A stretch of 64,000 nucleotides of DNA from Oceanobacillus rekensis. GTDB taxonomy: Bacteria; Bacillota; Bacilli; Bacillales; Amphibacillaceae. The position numbers and the translations under genes were made by a program. Positions 38,413 to 47,834 of the stretch are shown here, one piece after another; the stretch's first letter is position 1; each line of letters begins with the position of its first letter. The stretch lies in NCBI RefSeq assembly GCF_002153375.1, contig NZ_MTBQ01000009.1, forward strand, positions 12,311 to 76,310, read 5' to 3'. The notes under the pieces are model-generated. The model was given only the letters and a program-made list of their open reading frames with translations. It was not told where the DNA came from and did no database searches.

Positions 38413-39207
38413 ATGAAGAAAATTGGTTTTATGATTTTAATGCTTCTATTACTCTTATTAGCGGCATGCGGTCAGAGTGCAAGTGGCGATCAAGCAGAGG
38501 GTGCATCGGAGGATAAGGTGATAAGAATTGGAGCTATGCCCGATGGGTATCCTCAGTATTTTAAAGAGGACGGGGAATTAAAAGGGTTTAGTGTAGATAT
38601 ATTTGAGGCAATATTTAAAGAAATTGGATATGAGGTGGAATGGGTACTAACGGATTGGACTGGTGTTCTCGCTAATATGCAGACAGGCAATGTGGATACG
38701 GTTGCCAATTTTGCTGTTACACCTGAAAGAGAAGAAGAATACAACTTTACAACCCCTTATTATCACTCAAAGGTAGTCATCGCTGTTGGGGAAAACAATG
38801 ATTCCATGAAGTCCCTTGAAGATTTAGAGGGGAAACAAGTAGCAAACGTGATGGGAACAAACTACGAAAACGTATTACTGGAAGAATTTCCAAATAGTAA
38901 TATTGAAGTTGTGAATTACGAAACACAAGATGTCATTTATAGTGATGTTGCTTCTGAGAAGATCGATGCTTTTGTATCTGGCAGAGAGATCTTACTCGCA
39001 CAAATTCAAGATAAAGGAATCCCGTTAAAGATTATAGGGGAACAATTTGGTGAGAAACCAGTAGCATTACCATTCGCTAAAAATGAAGAAGGAGATCAGC
39101 TCATCCAAGAAGTAAATCAGGCAATTGATAAACTGACAGAAGATGGGACCATTAAAGAGATTTCTGAAAAATGGTATGGCATGGATGTAACAGATAGGGA
39201 CTTATAA
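38413..39207 (+). CDS. Amino-acid ABC binding lipoprotein (YxeM/TcyJ-like)
   Basis: The 264-residue protein has a lipoprotein signal (LLLLLAACG) and the SBP family 3 fold (GELKGFSVDIFEAIFKEIGYEVEWVLTDWTGVLANMQTGNVDTVANF). GGAGG precedes ATG 38413. Likely ligand is cystine or an S-substituted (possibly N-acyl) cysteine. Confidence 0.87.
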   Translation: MKKIGFMILMLLLLLLAACGQSASGDQAEGASEDKVIRIGAMPDGYPQYFKEDGELKGFSVDIFEAIFKEIGYEVEWVLTDWTGVLANMQTGNVDTVANFAVTPEREEEYNFTTPYYHSKVVIAVGENNDSMKSLEDLEGKQVANVMGTNYENVLLEEFPNSNIEVVNYETQDVIYSDVASEKIDAFVSGREILLAQIQDKGIPLKIIGEQFGEKPVALPFAKNEEGDQLIQEVNQAIDKLTEDGTIKEISEKWYGMDVTDRDL

Positions 39208-39249
39208 ACAACTTAATAAAACATATGATGAGAAAGAAGTGTAGATATA

Positions 39250-40584
39250 ATGGCGAAGAAGGATATCAAATTAGGAATTATGTTATTTGGACCTGGTTTC
39301 AATATGAATGCTTGGAAAGCAAAGGATGTACCAATTGATGGGAGCATTAATTTAGATCACTATATATCTGTAACGAAGAAAGCGGAAGATGCAGGATTTT
39401 CTTTTGCTTTTGTAGCTGACGGGTTACATATTAATGAAAAATCAATGCCACATTTCTTGAACCGTTTTGAACCATTAACATTGTTATCCGCACTAGCAAC
39501 GGTGACATCAAAAATTGGTTTAGTCGGAACGGTATCGACAACTTATAGTGAACCATTTAATGTTGCACGGCAATTAGCTTCCTTAGATATCATTAGTGGT
39601 GGACGTGCTGGATGGAATGTGGTCACATCTCCTTTAGAAGGAAGTGCGTCGAACTTTAACAAAGGAAATCATCCGGACCATTCCTTACGATATGAAATGG
39701 CGGAAGAGTATATCGAAGTGGCACAAGGATTATGGGATTCTTGGGAGGAAGATGCCTTTGTCAGGAATCGTGAAACAGGGCAATTCTTCGATAAAAATAA
39801 AGTGCACACATTAGATCATGAAGGTCGCTTTTTCACAGCAAAAGGACCGTTAAATATTGCTCGTTCCAACCAGGGACAGCCGGTTATTTTCCAGGCAGGC
39901 GCATCGAAAACAGGCAGAAGTTTCGCAGCTAAATATGGAGAAGCAATTTTTGCTGACCCGGTTACACTAGAAAGTGCACAGGAGTACTATAAAGATGTCA
40001 AAGAGCAGGCTGTCGAACATGGACGGGATATGGACGACGTTGTTATATTACCAGCTTTTACACCAATTATTGGCGCAACGACGGACGAAGCAGAGGCAAA
40101 ATATCAAGAAATTATGAATCTAGTAAGTGTGGAGGATGCTTTGAATTTCCTTGGACGTTACTTTGATCACTTTGATTTCAGTCAGTTTCCTGTTGATGAG
40201 CAATTTCCGGAAATTGGAGATGTCGGTAAGAACAGCTTTCAAGCGACAACAGATGATATTAAAAAAATGGCGAAAGAGGAGAACCTTACCTTACGCGAAG
40301 TGGCTTTACGTGTAACCACTCCAAAAGTGAAATTCTTTGGCACGTATGAACAGGTAGCAGACCAAATGATTGAATGGGTTGAAACCGATGCAGCAGATGG
40401 TTTTATGGTGAACATGCACGTTCTTGGTGATCAATATAATGATTTTATTCAGCACGTAATTCCGATTTTAGAAGAAAAAGGCTATTATAACCGAAATTTT
40501 GAAAGTAACACATTAAGAGGAAATCTAGGAATTCCATTTAAAGAAAACCGTTATGCTGTAAAAAAATCAGAACCAGTTAAATAA
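39250..40584 (+). CDS. ytnJ: FMN-dependent monooxygenase, NtaA/SnaA/DszA family (YtnJ/YxeK-like)
   Basis: The 444-residue luciferase-like enzyme (opening LGIMLFGPGFNMNAWKA; GRAGWNVVTSPLEGSASNFNKGNHPDHSLRYEMAEEYIEVAQGLWDSW) uses FMNH2 and O2. In B. subtilis YxeK of this family cleaves the C-S bond of S-(2-succino)cysteine, and YtnJ belongs to the parallel sulfur operon. Reduced FMN would come from the flavin reductase three genes on. Confidence 0.85.
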   Translation: MAKKDIKLGIMLFGPGFNMNAWKAKDVPIDGSINLDHYISVTKKAEDAGFSFAFVADGLHINEKSMPHFLNRFEPLTLLSALATVTSKIGLVGTVSTTYSEPFNVARQLASLDIISGGRAGWNVVTSPLEGSASNFNKGNHPDHSLRYEMAEEYIEVAQGLWDSWEEDAFVRNRETGQFFDKNKVHTLDHEGRFFTAKGPLNIARSNQGQPVIFQAGASKTGRSFAAKYGEAIFADPVTLESAQEYYKDVKEQAVEHGRDMDDVVILPAFTPIIGATTDEAEAKYQEIMNLVSVEDALNFLGRYFDHFDFSQFPVDEQFPEIGDVGKNSFQATTDDIKKMAKEENLTLREVALRVTTPKVKFFGTYEQVADQMIEWVETDAADGFMVNMHVLGDQYNDFIQHVIPILEEKGYYNRNFESNTLRGNLGIPFKENRYAVKKSEPVK

Positions 40585-40603
40585 GAGAGAGGAAGTTATA
40601 AAA

Positions 40604-40861
40604 ATGGCAAAAGACTTATCTGTAGTAGTATGGGCGAAACAAGGATGCAGTTATTGTGGGGATGTAAAAAACTATTTAGAAGAAAAAGAGATTCCTTATC
40701 AAACCATTGACGTAACGGAACATGATGATAGAAGAGATATTCTAGAAGCAAAATATGGCGTTCGTCATGTACCTGTAGTTGAAATTGGCCAAGGTAATAA
40801 ATTCGAAGCAGTAACTGAAGTAGGGATTGAATACTTGGAAGCAGCATTGAATAGGCAGTAA
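40604..40861 (+). CDS. ytnI: Glutaredoxin-like protein (YtnI-like)
   Basis: The 85-residue thioredoxin-fold protein has the redox motif WAKQGCSYCGD (Cys15, Cys18) and the cis-Pro region VRHVPVVEIG. A glutaredoxin-like gene next to the monooxygenase is a hallmark of the B. subtilis ytm operon. It may reduce mixed disulfides of the released thiol (inference). Confidence 0.85.
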   Translation: MAKDLSVVVWAKQGCSYCGDVKNYLEEKEIPYQTIDVTEHDDRRDILEAKYGVRHVPVVEIGQGNKFEAVTEVGIEYLEAALNRQ

Positions 40862-40905
40862 CCTGCTTTTTACCAAATAGAAATGATTCATATAGGAATT
40901 TAAGT

Positions 40906-40938
40906 CACTATCTGTCAAAAGCAGATAGTGATTATTAT
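40906..40938 (+). terminator. Intercistronic hairpin in the sulfur operon
   Basis: CACTATCTG and CAGATAGTG pair perfectly around TCAAAAG and are followed by ATTATTATAT. Without a proper T-run it may be an mRNA-stability or partial termination element between ytnI and the reductase. Confidence 0.5.
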
Positions 40939-40967
40939 ATAAAACAACACAGAAAGGAAATATGGCT

Positions 40968-41507
40968 ATGAGTGATATTGTAATAATTTCAGGGAGTCCT
41001 TCTATATCCTCTAGATCAGAGCGAGTACTTCACTATCTCGGTTCAATTTTGGAGAAAGAGCATTTACCTGTTACCCATATCTCTGTAAAAGATGTCAATG
41101 CAGAAGATTTAATGTTTGGAAACTTTAATAGTTTAGATGTGAAACGAATTGCAAAAATAATAGAGAATGCTAGTGGTGTTATCGTCGGAACACCCGTATA
41201 TAAAGCTGCTTATTCCGGTGTATTAAAGGCATTATTTGATATTCTTCCACAGGATATTTTACAAGATAAGCCTGTCTTGCCATTGATGACAGGTGGGAGT
41301 TCTTCTCATATGTTAGCATTAGAATATTCCTTGAAACCATTACTTGCATCTCTAAAAGGACAGAATTTAAAAGGTCTATATTTCTTAGATGAACATATCG
41401 ATAAAACAGCAGAAAATCCAATAAGAGACGAAGAAACTCTCATCCGAACGAAAAAGCAATTATTTTATTTTATTGAAAAAGCGGAAAACAAAGTAAAAAT
41501 TCTTTAA
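40968..41507 (+). CDS. NAD(P)H-dependent FMN reductase (SsuE-like)
   Basis: The ~179-residue flavodoxin-like protein has IISGSPSISSRSERVL and GTPVYKAAYSGVLKALFDILP, the SsuE-type flavin-binding loops. It would supply FMNH2 to the monooxygenase. ATG 40968 is preferred because AAAGGAA lies eight bases upstream; ATG 40962 is too close. B. subtilis ytm has a riboflavin kinase at this place instead. Confidence 0.85.
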   Translation: MSDIVIISGSPSISSRSERVLHYLGSILEKEHLPVTHISVKDVNAEDLMFGNFNSLDVKRIAKIIENASGVIVGTPVYKAAYSGVLKALFDILPQDILQDKPVLPLMTGGSSSHMLALEYSLKPLLASLKGQNLKGLYFLDEHIDKTAENPIRDEETLIRTKKQLFYFIEKAENKVKIL

Positions 41508-41525
41508 TGGGAAAGGAAAATAGGA

Positions 41526-42671
41526 ATGCATGTAACCGATGAACTTTTACATGATTTAATCGATAAACGCAGGTATTTACATGAACATCCAGAACTCGCC
41601 TTTAAAGAAGTAAATACAACTAAAAAGTTAAAAGATTGGTTGTCGGAAAACGATATTGCTGTTCTTCCTTATGATCTAGATACAGGGGTTATTGCAGAAA
41701 TTAAAGGGGAAAAAGAAGGGCCAACGATTGCGATTCGCGCAGATATTGATGCCTTGCCAATCAAGGAAGAGGCCGCTGTTCCTTTTCCATCGAAAAACAA
41801 TGGTGTCATGCACGCGTGTGGACATGATTTTCATACCGTGTCCGTTTTAGGAGCGGCCATTCTACTAAATAAACATAGGGATAGGTTATATGGGACAGTT
41901 CGAATCATTTTCCAACCAGCAGAGGAAATTGCCCAAGGCGCCAAATCATTAGTGGATAAAGGAGTTTTAGAAGGTGTCAAGGCTATTTTCGGGATGCATA
42001 ATAAACCAGACTTACCTGTAGGAACAATCGGGGTTAAATCAGAAGGTTTAATGGCCAGTGTCGATAAATTTGACATTACCTTCAATGGAATTGGTGGTCA
42101 TGCTGGGATACCACATCACACGATTGATCCAATTGTGATGGCAAGTCACTATGTCACAAGTGTCCAATCCATTGTTGCAAGAAGATTAGACTTGTTTCAT
42201 AATGCGGTCGTTAGTATTACAAGTATTAACGGGGGGAACACATGGAATGTCATCCCAGACAAAGTCGTCCTTCAAGGAACGGTACGAACGTTTCAACCAG
42301 AAGCACGGGACGCAATTCCTAGGATGATGAAACAACTCGCCATTTCCATCGCAGAGGGCTATGGCGGAACCGTAGAATTCAAGTGGGACGCGTATTTGCC
42401 TGTTGTAAATAATGATCGGGCATATGAAGAAGTAATACAGAACACTGTAAAGGGACTAGAATATGAATTAGTAGACGCAGAACCAAGCGCTGCAGGGGAA
42501 GACTTTGCCTTCTATCAAACTTATATTCCTGGTTACTTCGTTTGGATGGGGGTTGACGGACCAAACGAATGGCACCACCCAGAATATGACTTGAATGAAG
42601 ACGCGATAAAAGTGGCAGTTGCTTTTTTTGCCACACTTGCTGTGAATGCGCTTGAGCAAGAAGCAGAATAG
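41526..42671 (+). CDS. M20-family amidohydrolase (YtnL/YxeP/HipO-like)
   Basis: The 381-residue metallopeptidase-fold enzyme has RYLHEHPELAFKE, IRADIDALPIKEE, HACGHDFHT, the general base in QPAEEIAQGA and the late AGEDFAFY. Homologues remove N-acyl groups from amino acids; in the yxe and ytm operons they are thought to deacetylate N-acetyl-S-substituted cysteine derivatives. No N-acetyltransferase lies in this operon, so the acyl substrate would be imported or made elsewhere. Confidence 0.87.
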   Translation: MHVTDELLHDLIDKRRYLHEHPELAFKEVNTTKKLKDWLSENDIAVLPYDLDTGVIAEIKGEKEGPTIAIRADIDALPIKEEAAVPFPSKNNGVMHACGHDFHTVSVLGAAILLNKHRDRLYGTVRIIFQPAEEIAQGAKSLVDKGVLEGVKAIFGMHNKPDLPVGTIGVKSEGLMASVDKFDITFNGIGGHAGIPHHTIDPIVMASHYVTSVQSIVARRLDLFHNAVVSITSINGGNTWNVIPDKVVLQGTVRTFQPEARDAIPRMMKQLAISIAEGYGGTVEFKWDAYLPVVNNDRAYEEVIQNTVKGLEYELVDAEPSAAGEDFAFYQTYIPGYFVWMGVDGPNEWHHPEYDLNEDAIKVAVAFFATLAVNALEQEAE

Positions 42672-42871
42672 TTGGGGTGCCCCAAGTATTAACGCGCTTT
42701 AGAGTACTAGGGGACTGACGCCTTATCAAAGAAGCTATTGCTTACAATGGATTCTACAGTTTTTATGAAAAGGATTTTCCATAAAAAAGATTGATCATTT
42801 CAGTACTACTTATTCTAAATCCTGTCCCAGGTAATCCGTTTTCAAATTCAAATTTAGCTATCCGTGCAAAA

Positions 42872-43430
42872 TTCGCACCCTTAGCGAGCTACGGAATCCT
42901 CTGGAACCATAGTAAGAGGTAGCACCGTTGTGATACAAGAAGACATGGCCGTAGCGATAATCGCAAAAAAGGTTCTCTAATATCAGAAGGTGTTTGCACC
43001 CATGCCGATGTTTTCATGTCGAAAGTTTCAAGCTCCTGCAACGCCAGGTACTGCTCTTCCGTTAAAATCTCTATACCCATGTCGGTTGCCATATCAATCG
43101 CATTGTTTTCTGGTTTATGTTTTTACCTAGACTCCAGCGCCGCACGGTCGTAACAAACACTTCTGCGACCTTTGGGACTTTCCGTTGAACAATCATAAAA
43201 TATGTATTCGTTCTTCTCTTTATCATGATCAACAACATCCGGCTCACCTCCAGTTCTTTCCATCTCTTTAAGTGACCACACTTTTTCAGGATTAGCATCG
43301 GGCTTTGCTTGGACCTTCTCCCAAATAAGAGCTTCATGGTGGTTCATATTTTTCTTGAAATGGGCTTTCAATGTTTCTAGTAATTCTTCACGTTGTTCTG
43401 GTGACAACTCCTTTGATTGCTGTTTGTCAT
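42872..43430 (-). pseudogene. Broken DUF4256 paralogue
   Basis: The sequence aligns along its whole length with the intact gene at 22032-22601. It has lost one A near codon 7, so the ATG frame fails at once, carries a TAG where the intact gene reads Lys/Arg codons in the middle, has lost 8 bases in the GAGCTCCGCC stretch, and has lost the stop codon. Base identity is still high, so inactivation looks recent. Confidence 0.85.
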
Positions 43431-43560
43431 GTTATTTTCCCCCTGTTGTTTTACCATCATGGTTTTATAATAAATTGTTTAAATAATCGTGTGAATTCAG
43501 TTTACATTAAAATATCGGATTAACATAAGTTTAGCAGAAGGCGTCTTTTGTTCTCCGCGC

Positions 43561-44514
43561 TTACCATTCCACAGCTGAACCAGAAATCCGTTTGACTCCC
43601 CGAATGGCAGCTACTTCCTCTACAAGTCTTTGCATAGCAAGGTTCTTCTGTTTTGCTTCAATCATGATGTCAAAGTCCTGATCAAGTTCCTTTGCCATCT
43701 TTAAGAAGGGGAGGACAAAGTCTAAAGAGACAAAATCAGCATGGGAACGATAGGCTTGATCTGATTTTGGCGAAGAAATATGGACTTTCGGTACCATATT
43801 AAAGTGATTCCAAGTCTTAAATATACGGTCTAGGTATTGAGGGAGGTCATTATCCCCTTTATTCGCCATATGGTGATGAAAATCGAGTATCATTGGAATG
43901 TTTTCCTTTTCGCAAGTATAGAGTGTTTCCTGAATATCATACGTTTTATCATCGTTTTCTAGAGTCATACGCTTTTTAATTTCTTTTGGCAATTTCTTAA
44001 GATTTTTATGGAAACGATGTAATGCCTTATTTTTATCCCCATAGGCACCACCAATATGAATATTAATTAATCCTGTATCGAGAGCATCCATTGCTTGGAG
44101 CATCTTATAATGGTATTCCATATCTTTCACTGCATTTAATGTTACTTCTTCTCTTTGGCTTGTGAACAGTGTAAATTGATTTGGGTGGAAGCTTACTCTG
44201 AGCTTAAATATCCTTACAAGTCTCCCAATTTCTTCCCATTCGTTTTTGAATGGAGTGACGAAATCCCACATAACTTCCGGATGGGTTGCTAAAGGGACAA
44301 GTGAGCTTGAAAGGCGATATAATTCTATTTCATGCGCGATATTATAATGCAAAATTCGCTTCGTATGATGTAAATTTTGTGCCGTTATAGATTTCAACTT
44401 GTCCATTCGCTCGTTTTTAGGAAGCGCTGAATAGCGCGTGAAAGTTAACGTTTTTGATGGGCTTGCATCCCATAATCCTAGCGCATTTGCTACATAGCCG
44501 AAGCGGATCTTCAT
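43561..44514 (-). CDS. uvsE: UV DNA damage endonuclease
   Basis: The 317-residue TIM-barrel enzyme of the UvdE/UvsE family nicks DNA 5' to UV photoproducts. Recognisable parts are [61 protein letters not shown] and [12 protein letters not shown], which carry metal-binding His, Glu and Asp residues. It is monocistronic and ends just inside the gap after the DUF4256 pseudogene. Confidence 0.93.
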   Translation of the reverse strand: MKIRFGYVANALGLWDASPSKTLTFTRYSALPKNERMDKLKSITAQNLHHTKRILHYNIAHEIELYRLSSSLVPLATHPEVMWDFVTPFKNEWEEIGRLVRIFKLRVSFHPNQFTLFTSQREEVTLNAVKDMEYHYKMLQAMDALDTGLINIHIGGAYGDKNKALHRFHKNLKKLPKEIKKRMTLENDDKTYDIQETLYTCEKENIPMILDFHHHMANKGDNDLPQYLDRIFKTWNHFNMVPKVHISSPKSDQAYRSHADFVSLDFVLPFLKMAKELDQDFDIMIEAKQKNLAMQRLVEEVAAIRGVKRISGSAVEW

Positions 44515-44568
44515 CTAGTTGCCCCCCTCGTATAATAAGTTTTAGAGATTGAATTCTGATATATTAAA

Positions 44569-44593
44569 AGCATTTTAACATGAAGGAAAGAGT
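44569..44593. repeat. 25-bp repeat, copy 1
   Basis: AGCATTTTAACATGAAGG then AAAGAGT; the same 25 bases with one change recur at 45666-45690, on either side of the yetF-like gene. Confidence 0.55.
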
Positions 44594-44722
44594 GTATCTT
44601 CATTTCCACCCTTTTTTTCACCATTGTTATGATCCTTAGCTAACCTAATTTGCACAACTCAAAAGAATCTATTTAACATGTTTTTTACATTTCACCTATT
44701 TTTTATCTTAGTAGGTATTATA

Positions 44723-45409
44723 TTATTTATGGTAAGGTATGATATAAATACCATCATTATTTATCCAGTCTGCATAAAGTACTTCTTCGCTACTATTTAC
44801 TCCATTTGTTGCGAGTTGAGAGCTTAGCCATGTTTCATTAAAACCCAACGCTTTTATGTTATCTTCTAAAATTTCTCCATCTATAATTAATGTTGAACTA
44901 AGATAAGTAGGCTGTTCAGGCAATTGCAAATCTTTATTTGTAACCTTTTGATACTTAGACTTTTTTAGTATGCTTATAGAGCCATTTGATTCTAGGATGG
45001 CAAAGGCAACTTCACGGACAGAAAAAATTTCACTTTGTCTAAGTAAGCTTAATAATTGATTAATATTCATTCGGTTCTTTTTCAACTGATTTCTGTCAAT
45101 CTTACCATCACGAATAATAATAGAAGGATTTCCTTCTAGAAAAGCACGGAATCCTTTATATTTAAGTAGTATTTTTTCCATCAGGATCATTAAGATTCCC
45201 CAAAGAAATACAGTATAGATAATATAAAAGAGAGTAACCCTTTCTTCGTATATACCATTTCCTAAAAGTTCAGATAAAACAATTGCTGAGATGAAATCAA
45301 AAGGTGTCAATTGGTTTATTGTTGTTTTTCCTAATATCTTCGTAATAAAAAAGAGTAAAAAAAAGCCGAGGATTACTTTTAAAGATATATCCATCAAACT
45401 TAGTTCCAT
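44723..45409 (-). CDS. DUF421 / YetF-like membrane protein
   Basis: The 228-residue protein has three N-terminal membrane segments (SLKVILGFFLLFFITKILGKTTINQLTPFDFISAIVLSELLGN) and a cytosolic C-terminal domain with KGFRAFLEGNPSIIIRDGKIDRNQLKKNRMNINQLLSLLRQ. The family is widespread in Bacilli, several paralogues per genome; some link it to spore or envelope processes. GGAGG lies just before the ATG. Confidence 0.87.
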   Translation of the reverse strand: MELSLMDISLKVILGFFLLFFITKILGKTTINQLTPFDFISAIVLSELLGNGIYEERVTLFYIIYTVFLWGILMILMEKILLKYKGFRAFLEGNPSIIIRDGKIDRNQLKKNRMNINQLLSLLRQSEIFSVREVAFAILESNGSISILKKSKYQKVTNKDLQLPEQPTYLSSTLIIDGEILEDNIKALGFNETWLSSQLATNGVNSSEEVLYADWINNDGIYIIPYHK

Positions 45410-45665
45410 ACGATAACCTCCACTTTAACAAATAAAATATTTAGCACAGTTTTATTACTAGCTTTGTCTAACTACTGAGTTTTTAATCAATTGGTTAGCT
45501 TTGGAGGGTTTAGCGGGATGGTGCCTAACACCAAGTGTAGTAAAGTATTAACGTATTAGAGGAATGGGGGAATGATTTAATATCCTGGAGGTGATCTCTT
45601 TTTTATTCTTCTATAAATAGACAACGTACGTTGAGTTAGAAATCTATTTTTATATATTCTTTGAG

Positions 45666-45690
45666 AGCATTTTAACATGAAGGGAAGAGT
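45666..45690. repeat. 25-bp repeat, copy 2
   Basis: See copy 1 at 44569; one base differs (GGGAAGAGT for GGAAAGAGT). Confidence 0.55.
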
Positions 45691-45751
45691 CGTATATAAT
45701 ATTTTATTTTCTGCAAGAATCCATTTATGTATACAGAATTTGTGAATACCT

Positions 45752-45852
45752 CGGGACATTGGGAGAGGTACACTGTCCATTACTTTATATATACTCAACC
45801 TCCTTACCTATATTACGTCAATCTGGGACAATGAACCTGACCCACTGTACCT
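45752..45852. repeat. Dispersed GGGACA element, copy B
   Basis: It starts GGGACATTGGGAGAG and ends GGGACAATGAACCTGACCC then ACTGTACC, like both ends of copy A at 18360 but with a different middle. Confidence 0.6.
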
Positions 45853-45900
45853 TGAAAATCTGCAATACCCGCTGTTGAAATGAAAATAGGAGGCAATAAA

Positions 45901-47319
45901 ATGATTAGTCAGGCTCAGAAAGAAATAGAACCGGGTTACGGAAATAATACTGCGAAATCAGTAAAGCCTTTTGGTATAAGGGATAAATTAGGTTATTTAT
46001 TTGGAGATTTTGGGAGCAGTTTATTCTTTATGTTGGTAAATACGTACTTAATGATTTATTACACGGATATCTTACATATTAGTGCTGCAATGGTTGGTAT
46101 ATTATTTTTAATTGTAAATATTTGGAATGCCTGTGTCGATGTACTATGGGGGCGCTTTCTTGACTCAAGGAGAAATACAAACAAAAGCAAATTCATCTCG
46201 TGGATATTCCGTATGTCATTTCCGCTTGCCATTGCAGGGGTCCTCATTTTTGTGAAAATTCCTGGAATGCCGGATGGATTCTATGTTGGATGGTCAGTTG
46301 TCATGTATATTCTGTGGGGAACTTTATATTCTACCGTGAATATTCCTTACGGTTCCATGGCATCCGTTATTACGAATGATCCAGTAGAGCGCACATCACT
46401 ATCCACTTGGAGAACGATGGGTTCGTCGATGGCCATGTTAATTATTAGTGTTGGCGGACCACTCATTTTATTTGAAAATAATATAGCAAGTGCGAACCGC
46501 TTTTTGTTGACGGCAATTATATTTGGATTCTTGTCTCTAGCATTTCTTCAAACTTGTGTCAGGTTATCAACGGAGCGAATTACCGTACCTAAGATGGAAA
46601 AGAAAACAGGTGATTTAAAACGAACTGTCATAGCGCTTATAAAAAACAAATCTCTCCTGTGGTTGTTACTTGTCTCACTAATTTCTATGACGACGATGAT
46701 GATGATTGGCGTTGTAAACATTTATTTGTTTAAAAATTACTTTGGTACAACGGTTGCATTAAGTATTGTTGGATTTATTCAAACTGCTACCGTATTTATT
46801 GCAATACCAATCATTACCCCTGCAGTTATGAGGTTTGGGAAAAAAGAGATAGGTTCAGCGGGACTACTCATCGCATCTGTTGCCTATTTACTTTTATACC
46901 TTTTACCGGATGTCTCCGTAACTTTGTTTGTCATGTTAACCGCAGTAGGTATGTTTGGAATGAACTTATTCAATATCATCACTTGGGCATTTGTAACAGA
47001 TGTTGCAGATTATCATGAGTATATTACCGGAATGAGGGAAGATGGGACCGTTTATTCGATCTACTCCTTTTCACGAAAAATCGGTCAAGCACTCGCCGGC
47101 GGACTTGCCGGATTTGCCATAACGGTAGTAGGATACGATGCAACGAGGGGGACACAGTCGCGTGTTGTACTGGATGGCATTTATTCACTTGCCACCTTGG
47201 TACCAGGGGTATTGTTTTTAGTAGGATTTTTAGTCCTAGCAATTTTTTATCCGCTAAATAAAAGACGGACGAATCAACTTGTGGATGATCTTGCTAAAAG
47301 TAGAAAGGCAAATACATAG
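45901..47319 (+). CDS. GPH-family cation:sugar symporter
   Basis: The 472-residue protein has 12 membrane segments and GPH (MelB/UidB) traits: KLGYLFGDFGSSLFFMLVNTYLMIYYTDIL, DVLWGRFLDSRRNTNKSKFISWIFR and WAFVTDVADYHEYITGMREDGTVYSIYSFSRKIGQALAGGLAGF. It imports a glycoside or hexuronide with H+ or Na+. No hydrolase is adjacent. The ATG at 45901 follows AGGAGG; the 45880 start overlaps it. Confidence 0.87.
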   Translation: MISQAQKEIEPGYGNNTAKSVKPFGIRDKLGYLFGDFGSSLFFMLVNTYLMIYYTDILHISAAMVGILFLIVNIWNACVDVLWGRFLDSRRNTNKSKFISWIFRMSFPLAIAGVLIFVKIPGMPDGFYVGWSVVMYILWGTLYSTVNIPYGSMASVITNDPVERTSLSTWRTMGSSMAMLIISVGGPLILFENNIASANRFLLTAIIFGFLSLAFLQTCVRLSTERITVPKMEKKTGDLKRTVIALIKNKSLLWLLLVSLISMTTMMMIGVVNIYLFKNYFGTTVALSIVGFIQTATVFIAIPIITPAVMRFGKKEIGSAGLLIASVAYLLLYLLPDVSVTLFVMLTAVGMFGMNLFNIITWAFVTDVADYHEYITGMREDGTVYSIYSFSRKIGQALAGGLAGFAITVVGYDATRGTQSRVVLDGIYSLATLVPGVLFLVGFLVLAIFYPLNKRRTNQLVDDLAKSRKANT

Positions 47320-47772
47320 CTTGTTGAACATCCTCTTTTAATTACTTTATTGCAGGCATTAAAATGAAAGAGTTGTGAGGAGAATAGAGTGGGTGGAGTC
47401 TATCATTACAGTGGATACTCATTATAGATTAACTGGAATACGAACAGAAAAGGAATATGTTTGATAATATTTATTAGTCACTCTAATGCAAAATTAGAAG
47501 TAACAGTTGATGAAATTTGTATTTTAAGAAATTAAATAGAAGGATTGAAATGGAAAAATACAATACTATTAAGCAGTAATTGATAAAACAATAGTTTAAA
47601 TGCAAGAAATAAGTTATTGACATATGGGTATACGGAATTAGGTACATTGTTATTAAATACAATTGGTGTAGGTATTAAAACATCTGATCTTGGTGGGAAA
47701 TCAACTACCATGGATAGTATTGTAAAGAGGGTTTTAGAAAGAGAATAGCTTTGAGGATTTTCAGAAATTAAT
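47320..47772. other. Decayed region after the symporter
   Basis: It contains short, coding-like fragments. GTGAGGAG before GTG 47388 is followed by a brief frame containing SIITVDTHYRLTGIRTEKE. A dehydrogenase tail lies at 47610-47748 (separate entry). No intact gene. Confidence 0.35.
47610..47748 (+). pseudogene. C-terminal remnant of an isocitrate/isopropylmalate-type dehydrogenase
   Basis: The frame ending at TAG 47746-47748 reads VGIKTSDLGGKSTTMDSIVKRVLERE. This resembles the C-terminus of the family that includes tartrate, isopropylmalate and isocitrate dehydrogenases (GxxTxDLGGxATTxxxxxAV). Nothing of the catalytic part is left. Confidence 0.45.
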
Positions 47773-47803
47773 AAATAGGTTTACAAAAATTGTAAACCTA
47801 TTT
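47773..47803. terminator. Perfect 13-bp hairpin, likely bidirectional terminator
   Basis: AAATAGGTTTACA and TGTAAACCTATTT pair perfectly around AAAAT. It would end transcription of the leftward compatible-solute operon. Confidence 0.7.
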
Positions 47804-47834
47804 AAATTATTTCCTCTGTGTATCCGGTACAATA

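Larger units (their letters stand above)
45410..45900. other. Intergenic region with two repeats
   Basis: It holds copy 2 of the 25-bp repeat (45666-45690) and copy B of the GGGACA element (45752-45852). No gene was recognised. AGGAGG at 45888 serves the symporter. Confidence 0.45.

Noticed and set aside
45577-45798. 73-aa minus-strand frame before the GPH symporter
   Set aside because: No RBS or similarity, and it crosses two intergenic repeats.
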